Below are positions 1-5,770 of a stretch of 6,018 bases of DNA, piece after piece. The stretch lies in assembly GCA_039810045.1 (NCBI GenBank), contig JBDHWF010000190.1:1-6018 (forward strand), read 5' to 3'. The notes below the pieces were generated by a model. The model was not told where the DNA came from and made no database searches. It saw only the letters and a program-made list of their open reading frames with translations. The DNA comes from CADCWN01 sp039810045 (lineage in GTDB: Bacteria > Chloroflexota > Chloroflexia > Thermomicrobiales > CADCWN01). Every line of letters begins with the position of its first letter. Position 1 is the stretch's first letter. The translations under genes and the position numbers were made by a program.

Positions 1-82
1 CTATCTGGCCGAACGCGCCCCCCAGATCGCGGCACATTTCATGGCCCGCTATGGTGGCTTCATCTATCAGCCAATGCACTGA
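1..82 (+). CDS. C-terminal end of an unidentified protein (5' truncated)
   Basis: The frame starting at base 2 is open from the window edge to a TGA at 80-82. It gives 26 residues ending in HFMARYGGFIYQPMH. Third codon positions are mostly G or C and the residue mix (aromatic, A, R) looks protein-like. The other plus frame that stays open gives an R/P-rich stretch typical of a shadow, which is why frame 2 was chosen. Too little is present to name a family. The last 16 bases overlap, tail to tail, the end of the GNAT remnant on the other strand. No hairpin terminator is obvious just downstream. It could be chance open sequence, so confidence is only moderate. Confidence 0.5.
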   Translation, partial: YLAERAPQIAAHFMARYGGFIYQPMH

Positions 83-301
83 TTTAACGAAGACGTAGCG
101 CTATCGCGAATGGGGATGGCGTCATACCCCAGTTGGGGCATTGACGGCTTCAAGTGTCTCGCCGCAGCCACTGTTTCGCGATAGAACGCCATCAGCCGCC
201 AATCGCGACGCTGGTAGAAGCACAGGGCAGCAGTATTATCGTTAGTGGTTATTAACTTGATCGGCTGGCGGCAATGGCCGAACCTGAGCTTCCATCAATA
301 G
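67..301 (-). pseudogene. GNAT N-acetyltransferase remnant (N-terminus lost, frameshifted)
   Basis: Reading the minus strand from 279 to the TGA at 67-69 gives a continuous C-terminal GNAT segment. It contains the hallmarks TTNDNTAALCFYQRRDWRL, then VAAARHLKPSMPQLGY, then IPIRD. These match the usual order in this acetyltransferase subfamily: TTNDNxxALRFYQRRGF, a ...R.LKPSIP..G turn, and GIPIRDE near the end. Just upstream, in a different frame (about 301-281), the peptide GLLMEAQVR resembles the helix after the acetyl-CoA pyrophosphate loop, normally G(S/T)ALLEAVV. A one-base shift near 277-282 is therefore needed to join them. In the reading frame of the long segment a stop lies at 295-297. 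The acetyl-CoA binding loop and everything N-terminal to it are missing, because the stop of the PHP gene lies immediately upstream at 306. The remnant cannot encode a working enzyme and is best read as a dead gene truncated by a past deletion. A sequencing error could explain the frameshift but not the missing N-terminal half. Confidence 0.75.
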
Positions 302-305
302 ACCG

Positions 306-1202
306 TCAGTTGTCCTGCTCGGTAGTGCTGGCGGCACTCGATGGCGGCACCACATCATCGGCAAACTGAAACCCCAGGCGACGCAATAACGGCGCGATCA
401 GGCTAGCGTGGTAAGGAAACGGATCACGCGGGCGGCCTGGCCCGTGCGAATCTGAGCCAGAGGATCGCAACAATCCATAGAGATCCGTGAGATCGGCATA
501 TTCCTGTACCTGCGCTAACGAGTGCGTTGGGTAATGCACCTCCAGGCCATCAATCGGCGCGGCCTCCAACATTTGCCGTAGTCGCTCTGGGGCCAGAATC
601 CCCGCCCCTTCATCGCGACCAGGGTGGGCCACAATGGTCACTCCGCCGCCTGCATGGGCTGCCGCAACCGCTTCTTCCAGCGGCACATCGATATAAAACG
701 GCACGCCCAATTCCTCAGTGACCAACTGATTTGCCGCCAGGATATTTGGGGCCAGGTCATCGCGAATCAGCGCCGCCATCACGTAGATCGGCAAGGGTGG
801 GCGGCCTGCAATGATCGTATCGAGCGACGGTACCGCGTAGTGCCTTTGGCGCAGCCGCACAATCGCCTCATTCGCCGCGTCGATATGCCGCTGTCGTTGA
901 TCATCAACCAGTTCGCGCAACGGCCCACGCTCGCTCTCCGCACCATAGACCAGCAGATGCCACTGTCGCCCATCCCAGCGCGTGGTCACTTCCACCCCAC
1001 TGATCAACGCGATCCCCCGCGTGGCAGCCAATGCGCGGGCGGGCGCAACGGAATCAAGCGCGTCGTGATCAGCAATCGCCATCACCCGAATCCCCGACTC
1101 GGCAATCTTGGCAACCAGCGTTTCAGGCGTCCAACTGCCATCGGACACCGTAGTGTGCATATGCAGATCAACGGTCGAGTTCATCCGAATCGTAGTGAGC
1201 AT
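306..1202 (-). CDS. PHP-domain metal-dependent phosphoesterase (YciV/RNase AM-like)
   Basis: A 298-residue cytoplasmic protein of the PHP superfamily, whose members use two or three metal ions to hydrolyse phosphate esters. Visible metal-ligand motifs are DLHMHT (D12, H14, H16), D21 in SDGS, ADHD (D45, H46, D47), SGVEVT (E71), WHLLVYG (H82), AHPG (H193), LEVHYP (E221, H223) and GSDSHG (D251, H253). This full set in this order, with a ~280-300 residue length and an insert between E71 and H193, matches the YciV/TrpH family. Characterised members of that family act as 5'-3' exoribonuclease RNase AM or 3',5'-nucleotide bisphosphatase. The exact substrate here is inference. The ATG at 1200-1202 was chosen because GAGGT lies 6 nt upstream. 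An in-frame ATG seven codons earlier (1221-1223) has only a weak ribosome site, and one six codons later has none. The gene is divergent from the sugar mutase. Its 3' end abuts the broken GNAT gene, with no clear terminator of its own. Confidence 0.88.
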   Translation of the reverse strand: MLTTIRMNSTVDLHMHTTVSDGSWTPETLVAKIAESGIRVMAIADHDALDSVAPARALAATRGIALISGVEVTTRWDGRQWHLLVYGAESERGPLRELVDDQRQRHIDAANEAIVRLRQRHYAVPSLDTIIAGRPPLPIYVMAALIRDDLAPNILAANQLVTEELGVPFYIDVPLEEAVAAAHAGGGVTIVAHPGRDEGAGILAPERLRQMLEAAPIDGLEVHYPTHSLAQVQEYADLTDLYGLLRSSGSDSHGPGRPRDPFPYHASLIAPLLRRLGFQFADDVVPPSSAASTTEQDN

Positions 1203-1208
1203 GACATT

Positions 1209-1213
1209 ACCTC
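1209..1213 (-). promoter_or_regulatory. Ribosome binding site deciding the PHP gene start
   Basis: The minus strand reads GAGGT followed by a 6-nt spacer and ATG at 1202. This favours that start over the longer reading that begins at 1223. Confidence 0.6.
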
Positions 1214-1279
1214 GCGGGTGCATTGCGATCCAGGCAAATCCACTGCCTCAGTCAATACACAATACTCAGGACTCCCCGC

Positions 1280-1291
1280 TAGTGTACACTA
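1280..1291. promoter_or_regulatory. 12-bp perfect palindrome in the divergent promoter region
   Basis: TAGTGTACACTA is its own reverse complement. It sits in the 132-bp spacer between the divergent PHP and mutase genes, 43 bp upstream of the mutase ATG. On each strand it contains TACACT, a fair match to a bacterial -10 hexamer, so it could be an operator for a dimeric repressor, part of overlapping promoters, or chance. No convincing -35 hexamer lies 17 bp upstream on the plus strand. On the minus strand TTGACT (1255-1250) could serve as a -35 for the PHP gene, but the matching -10 is poor. Confidence 0.35.
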
Positions 1292-1321
1292 CAGCCATTC
1301 GTGCAGTTAGGGTGTATCTGC

Positions 1322-1328
1322 AAGGAGG
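1322..1328 (+). promoter_or_regulatory. Strong Shine-Dalgarno site of the sugar mutase gene
   Basis: AAGGAGG, an essentially perfect anti-16S match, lies 6 nt before the ATG at 1335. It fixes that start and predicts efficient translation. Confidence 0.85.
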
Positions 1329-1334
1329 AAGCGT

Positions 1335-2675
1335 ATGGACCCAAAGATATTCAAAGCCTACGATGTGCGCGGGATCTATCCTGATGAACTGAACGAAGAT
1401 CTGGCCTATCAGATTGGGCGGGCATTCGTCGCCTTTCTGAATGTCGATCAGGTAGCCGTTGGCCGTGATATGCGCACCTCTGGCCCTGGCCTAGCGAAAG
1501 CCTTGCTGCAAGGGATTGCCGACCAGGGCGCGGAAGCTGTTGATCTCGGCCTCACCAGTACCGATGAGTTGTACTTCGCGGTCGGCAAGTTCGGCTATCC
1601 CGCCGGGATTATGGTGACAGCGTCACACAACCCCGCTGAGTACAACGGCCTGAAGATGTGCCGAGCCGAGGCGATCCCCCTCAGTGAGGAAACCGGGCTG
1701 ACCGACATTCGCGATATGATCGTCAACGAGGCGATCCCCAAGGCACAAAAGCAAGGGAAGATCATCAGCCGCGATGTCCTTGATGATTACGTCAAGCACG
1801 CATTGAGCTTCATCGACTACAAGGCGTTACGCCCACTGAAAGTGGTGGCTGATGCTGGGAATGGGATGGCAGGAATGATCCTGCCCAAGGTCTTTGAGCA
1901 GTTACCGTGCGAACTGATTCCGCTCTATTTTGAGCTTGATGGCACCTTTCCCAATCACCCCGCTAATCCGATTGAGCCAGAAAATATCGTGGATCTGCAA
2001 AAGAAAGTGCTTGAAACAGGCGCAGATCTTGGGGTAGCGTTCGATGGTGACGCTGATCGGATGTTCCTGGTTGATGAGCAAGGCACCTTCATCGGTGGCG
2101 ATATGACGACAGTGATGGTGGCAGACCGCCTGCTCCGCCGAAACCCCGGCGCAGCAATTGTCTACAACCTGATCTGCTCCCGCAGTGTGCCCCAGACGAT
2201 TGAGCAACTGGGCGGGCGGGCGATTCGGGAGCGCGTCGGCCACTCCTTCATCAAGGCCACAATGCGCCGCGAAGATGCGATCTTTGGTGGCGAGCATTCT
2301 GGCCACTTCTACTTCCGCGATAACTGGTATGCTGACTCTGGCCTAATCGCATTCCTCACGACCCTGGAGCTTCTTTCAGCGGCGAACAAACCGCTCTCCG
2401 CCGTCCTCGCGCCACTTGATCCGTATGTGCGATCTGGCGAGATCAACTCAGAGGTCGCTGATATTCAAGCGATCCTGACGAAGATCGAGCAACAGTATCA
2501 GGCGGCAGGGGCCAAGATCGACAAACTCGATGGCCTGACCGTCGAGTTCCCCGATTGGTGGTTCAATCTGCGCGCTTCCAACACCCAACCACTGCTCCGG
2601 CTGAATGTCGAAGCTGATACAAAGGAAAAGTTACAGGCGAAAACCGACGAAGTGCTGGCAATTGTGCGTGGCTAA
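1335..2675 (+). CDS. Phosphomannomutase/phosphoglucomutase (AlgC-type)
   Basis: A 446-residue cytoplasmic enzyme of the alpha-D-phosphohexomutase superfamily, which moves phosphate between C6 and C1 of mannose or glucose. The product feeds GDP-mannose or UDP-glucose synthesis for cell-surface glycans. All four domain signatures are present: N-terminal FKAYDVRG (residues 6-13), the phosphoserine loop TASHNP with S97, the magnesium loop DGDADR (237-242), the sugar-recognition loop GGEHSGH (318-324), and the C-terminal phosphate-binding loop RASNTQP (413-419). The RASNT form of the last loop resembles bispecific PMM/PGM enzymes such as Pseudomonas AlgC, rather than the R-P-S-G-T form of phosphoglucosamine mutases. 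Length is normal and no catalytic residue is missing. The gene stands alone, with its own strong ribosome site, a divergent neighbour upstream and a strong hairpin 29 bp after its stop, so it is probably monocistronic. Preference for mannose versus glucose phosphate cannot be read from the sequence. Confidence 0.95.
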   Translation: MDPKIFKAYDVRGIYPDELNEDLAYQIGRAFVAFLNVDQVAVGRDMRTSGPGLAKALLQGIADQGAEAVDLGLTSTDELYFAVGKFGYPAGIMVTASHNPAEYNGLKMCRAEAIPLSEETGLTDIRDMIVNEAIPKAQKQGKIISRDVLDDYVKHALSFIDYKALRPLKVVADAGNGMAGMILPKVFEQLPCELIPLYFELDGTFPNHPANPIEPENIVDLQKKVLETGADLGVAFDGDADRMFLVDEQGTFIGGDMTTVMVADRLLRRNPGAAIVYNLICSRSVPQTIEQLGGRAIRERVGHSFIKATMRREDAIFGGEHSGHFYFRDNWYADSGLIAFLTTLELLSAANKPLSAVLAPLDPYVRSGEINSEVADIQAILTKIEQQYQAAGAKIDKLDGLTVEFPDWWFNLRASNTQPLLRLNVEADTKEKLQAKTDEVLAIVRG

Positions 2676-2704
2676 CCACGTCTCGGGGCGATAGCATCAC
2701 AGAC

Positions 2705-2744
2705 AACGCCCGTCCGCTGGACAATGTGCCAGCGGACGGGCGTT
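2705..2744. terminator. Perfect 16-bp hairpin between convergent genes (likely bidirectional terminator)
   Basis: The arms AACGCCCGTCCGCTGG (2705-2720) and CCAGCGGACGGGCGTT (2729-2744) pair perfectly around an 8-nt loop. The hairpin lies 29 bp after the mutase stop and 24 bp beyond the stop of the opposing GH18 gene, the right place for a shared terminator. Neither strand has a proper T-run after the stem (CTTAC on plus, TTGTCTG on minus), so it departs from the textbook intrinsic type. Confidence 0.75.
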
Positions 2745-2768
2745 CTTACAACTACTCGGCTGTGCTAA

Positions 2769-4382
2769 TTAGCGCAACCAGCCCTTATCGCGCAGCAGGC
2801 GATTGCCCAGCAAACCCAGCAACACATCGTACGGTGGGGCGTTCTCTGGATGGTATTCATAGCGGGCGCGCTCGAAATATTGCACCCGATATGGCTTACC
2901 ATCATCCTGGCTAATCTCGGTAAATTCCTCAGTAATCGGCAGGCCACTGACAAATAACCCACCATGACTGAGCCAATAATCGCGGAATGGGCCACTCAGA
3001 TTATGCCCGGTAGCAGCAAAATACGAGGCATTAGGCAGCGGTTGTGCTGGCGGATCAGTGGGATGGAAATCGCGCCCGAGTAATCCAAGTAACACTTCGT
3101 ACGGGGTATTGGCATTTTCGGGGTGATATTCAAACCGCGCCCGCTCGAAATACTGCACCGTGTAATATTTGCCGTCATAGACGCTACGTTCCTGAAACTC
3201 GCGGGTGCGCGGCAGGCCAAATTGCTCCAGGCCGCCATACTGATTCCAGTAGCGCAGAAACGCTTCTTGCACCACCTGCCCGGTCTCGGGGAAATAGCGT
3301 TGCGTGGTGGTGTTCGGCACTGGGGCCACTCGTGCTGTTGGCAACGTCAGGCGGTCAATGGCGGCCCAGGCACCAGCGTCTTCCTGCCCAATTCGCCAGC
3401 CAGCAAACCCCGCCAGCCCAACTTCAGTCATCACCGTGAGTTTGGCAGTGATACTCCGCTCATCCTCAAACCAGACTTCGTGAGTGTCGCCGGCCTCATC
3501 GGTATAGCGCACCCAATTCGCCTCATCGACCACACTGTAGCCACTGGTCGCCCCAGATTTACGGGCCAGCGTTGGGCCTTCGGCCATCTTCACTGTCCGA
3601 GCAGGCGGGCCTTTGACCGTGTTCCAATCCATTCCATAGAACGGAATCCCCAGCAGCGTCTTACTGGCCCCAAACTGACTCGCGGCAAACCGCGCCACCG
3701 AGCGCACCCAGCCTGCCGGGGCGATCGCGCCAGGGGTTTTCCCATTCTGGTAATGGAAATCGTAGGCCATCAGCACCACGAGATCGACATTGGGCGCGAG
3801 GGCGGCATAATCGTAGACGCCGCCCCAGCCTGTCTTCGTATCGCTGGCCTTCGCCGCCACCGCCATCGTGGTCAATTTGCCCAGCGGCTGCAAGCGACTG
3901 TGCAACCGCCGCATGAAATCATTTAATAAGGGGCGATCTGTGGGATGCAACCCCTCGAAATCGATCTGTATCCCGTCATACTGCTTCGTCGTTACCAGGT
4001 TCACCACGGCGGCGACGAGACGATCCTGTTTCTCCGGCGTATCAACCAACGCATGAAACGCATCGTACTGAGCGCTGGTGCTGATCATCGGTAAGATGCG
4101 CACACCCTTCGACCGCAAGAACGCAGTCGTTTCTGGCTGCTCATTGCGCGTGTCAATCATGCCATCAGCTTTCAGGCTGTAGTAGTACGGTGAGACATGG
4201 GTCAGGCTATTGATATTCGCTTTCAGGCTTACGAGTGAATCGGGGTTATACGTCACATAATAGCCCCAACGTATGGTATCAGCAGCACGAACTGGTTGGG
4301 GCGCACCGCCCACTGGCCCCAACCCGCCCATGACCCCACTGATGACGACAATCGCCAACAGGCGAACCAAACGCCAGCGCAT
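2769..4382 (-). CDS. Secreted GH18-family glycoside hydrolase with two C-terminal Chloroflexia-type repeats
   Basis: A 537-residue exported protein. Residues 1-33 form a signal peptide: a basic start MRWRLVR, a hydrophobic core, and the cleavage-like VRA-AD at 31-35. Residues ~36-345 are a GH18 TIM barrel of the spore-germination YaaH type. The catalytic strand is YDGIQIDFE (135-143), with E143 as expected proton donor. LMAYD (204-208) and GFAGWRIG (325-332) are the usual substrate-site strands. The fourth position of the classic DxxDxDxE motif is Q139, not D; YaaH relatives often have N there, so activity is still expected. After a linker, two ~77-residue repeats follow (363-439 and 454-529). 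The substrate is probably chitin-like or peptidoglycan GlcNAc polymer, by family. ATG 4382 was chosen because GGGAGG precedes it and the signal peptide then begins at once. An in-frame ATG at 4475 with AAGGAG would add 31 non-hydrophobic residues. The gene is convergent with the mutase. Confidence 0.88.
   Translation of the reverse strand: MRWRLVRLLAIVVISGVMGGLGPVGGAPQPVRAADTIRWGYYVTYNPDSLVSLKANINSLTHVSPYYYSLKADGMIDTRNEQPETTAFLRSKGVRILPMISTSAQYDAFHALVDTPEKQDRLVAAVVNLVTTKQYDGIQIDFEGLHPTDRPLLNDFMRRLHSRLQPLGKLTTMAVAAKASDTKTGWGGVYDYAALAPNVDLVVLMAYDFHYQNGKTPGAIAPAGWVRSVARFAASQFGASKTLLGIPFYGMDWNTVKGPPARTVKMAEGPTLARKSGATSGYSVVDEANWVRYTDEAGDTHEVWFEDERSITAKLTVMTEVGLAGFAGWRIGQEDAGAWAAIDRLTLPTARVAPVPNTTTQRYFPETGQVVQEAFLRYWNQYGGLEQFGLPRTREFQERSVYDGKYYTVQYFERARFEYHPENANTPYEVLLGLLGRDFHPTDPPAQPLPNASYFAATGHNLSGPFRDYWLSHGGLFVSGLPITEEFTEISQDDGKPYRVQYFERARYEYHPENAPPYDVLLGLLGNRLLRDKGWLR
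2796..3023 (-). repeat. C-terminal repeat 2 of the GH18 protein
   Basis: Residues 454-529 (SYFAATGHNLSGPFRDYW... to ...VLLGLLGNRL) are the second copy of the module. It shares VQYFERAR-(F/Y)-EYHPENA and LLGLLG with repeat 1 and has the same aromatic and glycine spacing. The DNA of the two copies has diverged, so this is an old duplication, not recent slippage. Its function is unknown to me; surface or carbohydrate attachment is a guess. Confidence 0.85.
3066..3296 (-). repeat. C-terminal repeat 1 of the GH18 protein
   Basis: Residues 363-439 start with YFPETGQ, continue through YWNQYGGLEQFGLPRTREF and VQYFERARFEYHPENA, and end with LLGLLGRDF. This is the more consensus-like copy. Similar modules occur, often in tandem, at the C-termini of extracellular Chloroflexia proteins. 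Confidence 0.85.
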
Positions 4383-4386
4383 AGAG

Positions 4387-4392
4387 CCTCCC
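4387..4392 (-). promoter_or_regulatory. Ribosome binding site for the preferred GH18 start
   Basis: The minus strand reads GGGAGG, then CTCT and the ATG at 4382. The spacing is slightly short but acceptable, and it places the signal peptide at the N-terminus. Confidence 0.6.
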
Positions 4393-4483
4393 TGTTTCTC
4401 AACAGTCCAATTTGTAGGATGGAACGGTGAAACTCCGTGGTGGTTGCACCATTGCACTCGGCGGCTTCGAACCATCTACGCTA

Positions 4484-4489
4484 CTCCTT
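4484..4489 (-). promoter_or_regulatory. Second Shine-Dalgarno site, before an upstream in-frame ATG of the GH18 gene
   Basis: The minus strand reads AAGGAG with an 8-nt gap to the ATG at 4473-4475. That ATG is in frame with the GH18 gene, 31 codons upstream of the preferred start. It may be a real alternative start or fortuitous. Confidence 0.35.
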
Positions 4490-4583
4490 TCCCAGCAGGT
4501 ATGCCCAACTGATCGCCCACTGCCAAGTAGTGCTTATTGATCGAACCCGCCATCAGCGCCAATCAATGCCAGCCAACGGTAAC

Positions 4584-4617
4584 AAAAAAGAGGGCGAGCA
4601 TGAAACTCGCCCTCTTT
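4584..4617 (-). terminator. Rho-independent terminator of the GtrA-family gene
   Basis: The arms AAAGAGGGCGAG (4587-4598) and CTCGCCCTCTTT (4606-4617) pair over 12 bp around a 7-nt loop. On the minus strand the stem ends in a run of six T (complement of A 4584-4589). It starts 25 bp after the stop of the GtrA gene, a textbook intrinsic terminator. It separates that gene from the GH18 gene, which must therefore have its own promoter in 4383-4583. Confidence 0.9.
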
Positions 4618-4641
4618 ACCATCATCGATCAACAGGTAGTC

Positions 4642-5103
4642 TTATGCTTCCGTCTCGTCGCCCCAGGTCCAACGTGAATTTGCATAGAAGTTCCAGGCCG
4701 TCGCTACCAGAATCCCCGCCAGATTTGCCAGGGCATAATGGATCCCAGCATGGTACAGAATATTGAGGATAGCAACGTTAATCACCATCCCCACCAGCGA
4801 GATCACCACAAACTGGACAATCCGCCGCGATTGAATCCCAGTGGCTCCAAAGGTCCAGAAATTATTCCAGAGAAAGTTATTGACAATCGCCAGCGAGATC
4901 GCGACGACTGATGAACGCGAGAGCGGAAACCCAAGCCAATCGTGCAAGATGGCGAGCACCAGCATATTGATCGCGACACCACTGCCGCCAACCAAGCCAA
5001 AGCGGATAAAGCGTAAAATATCCGGGGTGAGGATGCGGGACACAGGAGCCAAAAAGCGTAGGCCCGGCCTTGCACTCCAGCGTTCCAAGCGTGGTGTATC
5101 CAT
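4642..5103 (-). CDS. GtrA-family four-helix membrane protein
   Basis: A 153-residue inner-membrane protein of the GtrA/DPMS family, small proteins thought to flip or present polyprenyl-phosphate-linked sugars for cell-surface glycosylation. Four hydrophobic segments are visible at about residues 33-56, 63-85, 96-117 and 121-141. The family signatures are RFGLVGGSGVAIN (34-46) in helix 1, NNFLWNNFWTF (75-85) after helix 2, and WNFYANSRWTW (137-147) at the end of helix 4. The ~30-residue cytosolic N-terminus with several arginines is somewhat long for the family. The ATG at 5103 follows AGGAG with a short 3-nt gap; no better start exists before helix 1. GtrA genes often sit beside or are fused to a GT2 glycosyltransferase, but none is in this window, so the lipid-sugar partner is unknown. 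It ends at a strong terminator, and a 208-bp spacer separates it from the Rieske gene upstream. Confidence 0.88.
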   Translation of the reverse strand: MDTPRLERWSARPGLRFLAPVSRILTPDILRFIRFGLVGGSGVAINMLVLAILHDWLGFPLSRSSVVAISLAIVNNFLWNNFWTFGATGIQSRRIVQFVVISLVGMVINVAILNILYHAGIHYALANLAGILVATAWNFYANSRWTWGDETEA

Positions 5104-5137
5104 GAACTCCTGCTATTTCACTCTTGCGCGCTATCGT

Positions 5138-5159
5138 CGCGTCAGATCATCCTGACGCG
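5138..5159. promoter_or_regulatory. 8-bp inverted repeat in the leader of the GtrA-family gene
   Basis: CGCGTCAG (5138-5145) and CTGACGCG (5152-5159) are perfect inverted copies around a 6-nt centre, 34 bp upstream of the GtrA ATG. It could be an operator or an RNA hairpin. No T-run follows on the minus strand, so it is not a classic terminator. Confidence 0.35.
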
Positions 5160-5261
5160 GTAGTAACAACGCTGACAGCGGGGAAAATGTTCCAGACTAC
5201 ACCCGCACACGGTAGTAGACCAGAAACGATCGGCTCCGCGCAATAGGCAGAGCCAAACGCC

Positions 5262-5278
5262 GCGCTGCACAGCAGCGC
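5262..5278. terminator. Short hairpin after the Rieske gene (possible terminator element)
   Basis: GCGCTGC (5262-5268) and GCAGCGC (5272-5278) form a 7-bp perfect stem with a 3-nt loop, 33 bp downstream of the Rieske stop. It is flanked by a further pair, GGCAGAG (5246-5252) and CTCTGCC (5305-5311), that could enclose it in a larger fold. There is no T-run, so termination is only a possibility. Confidence 0.35.
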
Positions 5279-5311
5279 AGAATAGCACCCTAGCAACGCA
5301 AGTTCTCTGCC

Positions 5312-5752
5312 TCAGTTGGGCAGGTCAAGCACCAGGTAGTGTTCTTCAACGGTGACAGGATACGTTTCAGCCAGATATGGCCCTGGCTCCAACCCCGGTA
5401 TGGGTGGTTCAAGCGCGGCCCCTTCAGTAACTACTACTTCGTACTGGCGAACCCGTACTTTGGCGGGGTCGAACCACGATTGCCCGGTGCGAATATCAAA
5501 CTCCCAACCGTGCCAGGGGCATTTCAGAATCTCGCCCTGCCGACTATATTGATAATCACCTGGGCCCGCAGAACGAACGAAACCGCTCTGTTTGCCAAGA
5601 CAGAGCGGGCCGCCCTGGTGTGGGCAACGATTTCGCAACGCGAAGTATTCGCCATCGAGGTTAAAGATACCGATTGAGCGACCAGCAACCTCAACGATTT
5701 TCCGTTCGCCAGGAGGAATTTCCGCCACTGTCGCCACAACATATCGCGGCAT
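5312..5752 (-). CDS. Rieske [2Fe-2S] protein, amidohydrolase-associated
   Basis: A 146-residue soluble protein with one Rieske domain. The cluster ligands are C43 and H45 in CPHQGG and C78 and H81 in CPWHGWEFD; the cysteine and histidine of each pair bind the two irons. It has no signal peptide or membrane helix, so it is a cytoplasmic Rieske ferredoxin-type electron carrier, not a cytochrome bc subunit. It also lacks the large catalytic domain of ring-hydroxylating oxygenases. The segment between the two ligand pairs (46-77, 32 residues) is about twice the length usual in Rieske ferredoxins and holds an RSAGPGDYQYSRQGE insert. The ATG at 5752 follows GGAG by 5 nt. A GTG 16 codons upstream (5800) is in frame but lies in a hairpin and would add residues outside the domain. 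The gene follows the amidohydrolase gene by 78 bp in the same direction, suggesting one operon and an oxidative or decarboxylating pathway. The redox partner is not visible. Confidence 0.88.
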   Translation of the reverse strand: MPRYVVATVAEIPPGERKIVEVAGRSIGIFNLDGEYFALRNRCPHQGGPLCLGKQSGFVRSAGPGDYQYSRQGEILKCPWHGWEFDIRTGQSWFDPAKVRVRQYEVVVTEGAALEPPIPGLEPGPYLAETYPVTVEEHYLVLDLPN

Positions 5753-5757
5753 CGTCG

Positions 5758-5761
5758 CTCC
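5758..5761 (-). promoter_or_regulatory. Ribosome binding site deciding the Rieske start
   Basis: The minus strand reads TTGGAG, then CGACG and the ATG at 5752. This 5-nt spacing supports the shorter 146-residue reading, which begins right before the first strand of the Rieske fold (MPRYVVATVAEIPPGE). Confidence 0.55.
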
Positions 5762-5770
5762 AATCGCGCT

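Noticed and set aside
101..184. 9-bp inverted repeat CTATCGCGA (101-109) and TCGCGATAG (176-184)
   Set aside because: Both arms fall inside the GNAT remnant's codons and are 66 bp apart, so this is more likely coding coincidence than a stem or mobile-element end.
624..1310. Long plus-strand open frame of 228 codons
   Set aside because: It is antisense to the PHP gene, whose metal-binding motifs are intact. The translation is R/H/Q-rich without any recognisable domain.
3123..3926. Plus-strand open frame of 267 codons
   Set aside because: It is antisense to the GH18 gene, with low-complexity, histidine- and arginine-rich composition typical of a shadow in GC-rich coding DNA.
4393..4480. Possible riboswitch or tRNA-like element (GGCTTCGAACC, GTGCAA repeats) upstream of the GH18 gene
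   Set aside because: I checked by eye for the c-di-GMP (GEMM) class often found near chitinases, for other common riboswitch cores and for a tRNA T-arm. The conserved cores and pairing are absent.
4437..4766. Plus-strand open frame crossing the spacer and the GtrA terminator
   Set aside because: It runs through the terminator hairpin and into antisense of GtrA, and has no domain-like content.
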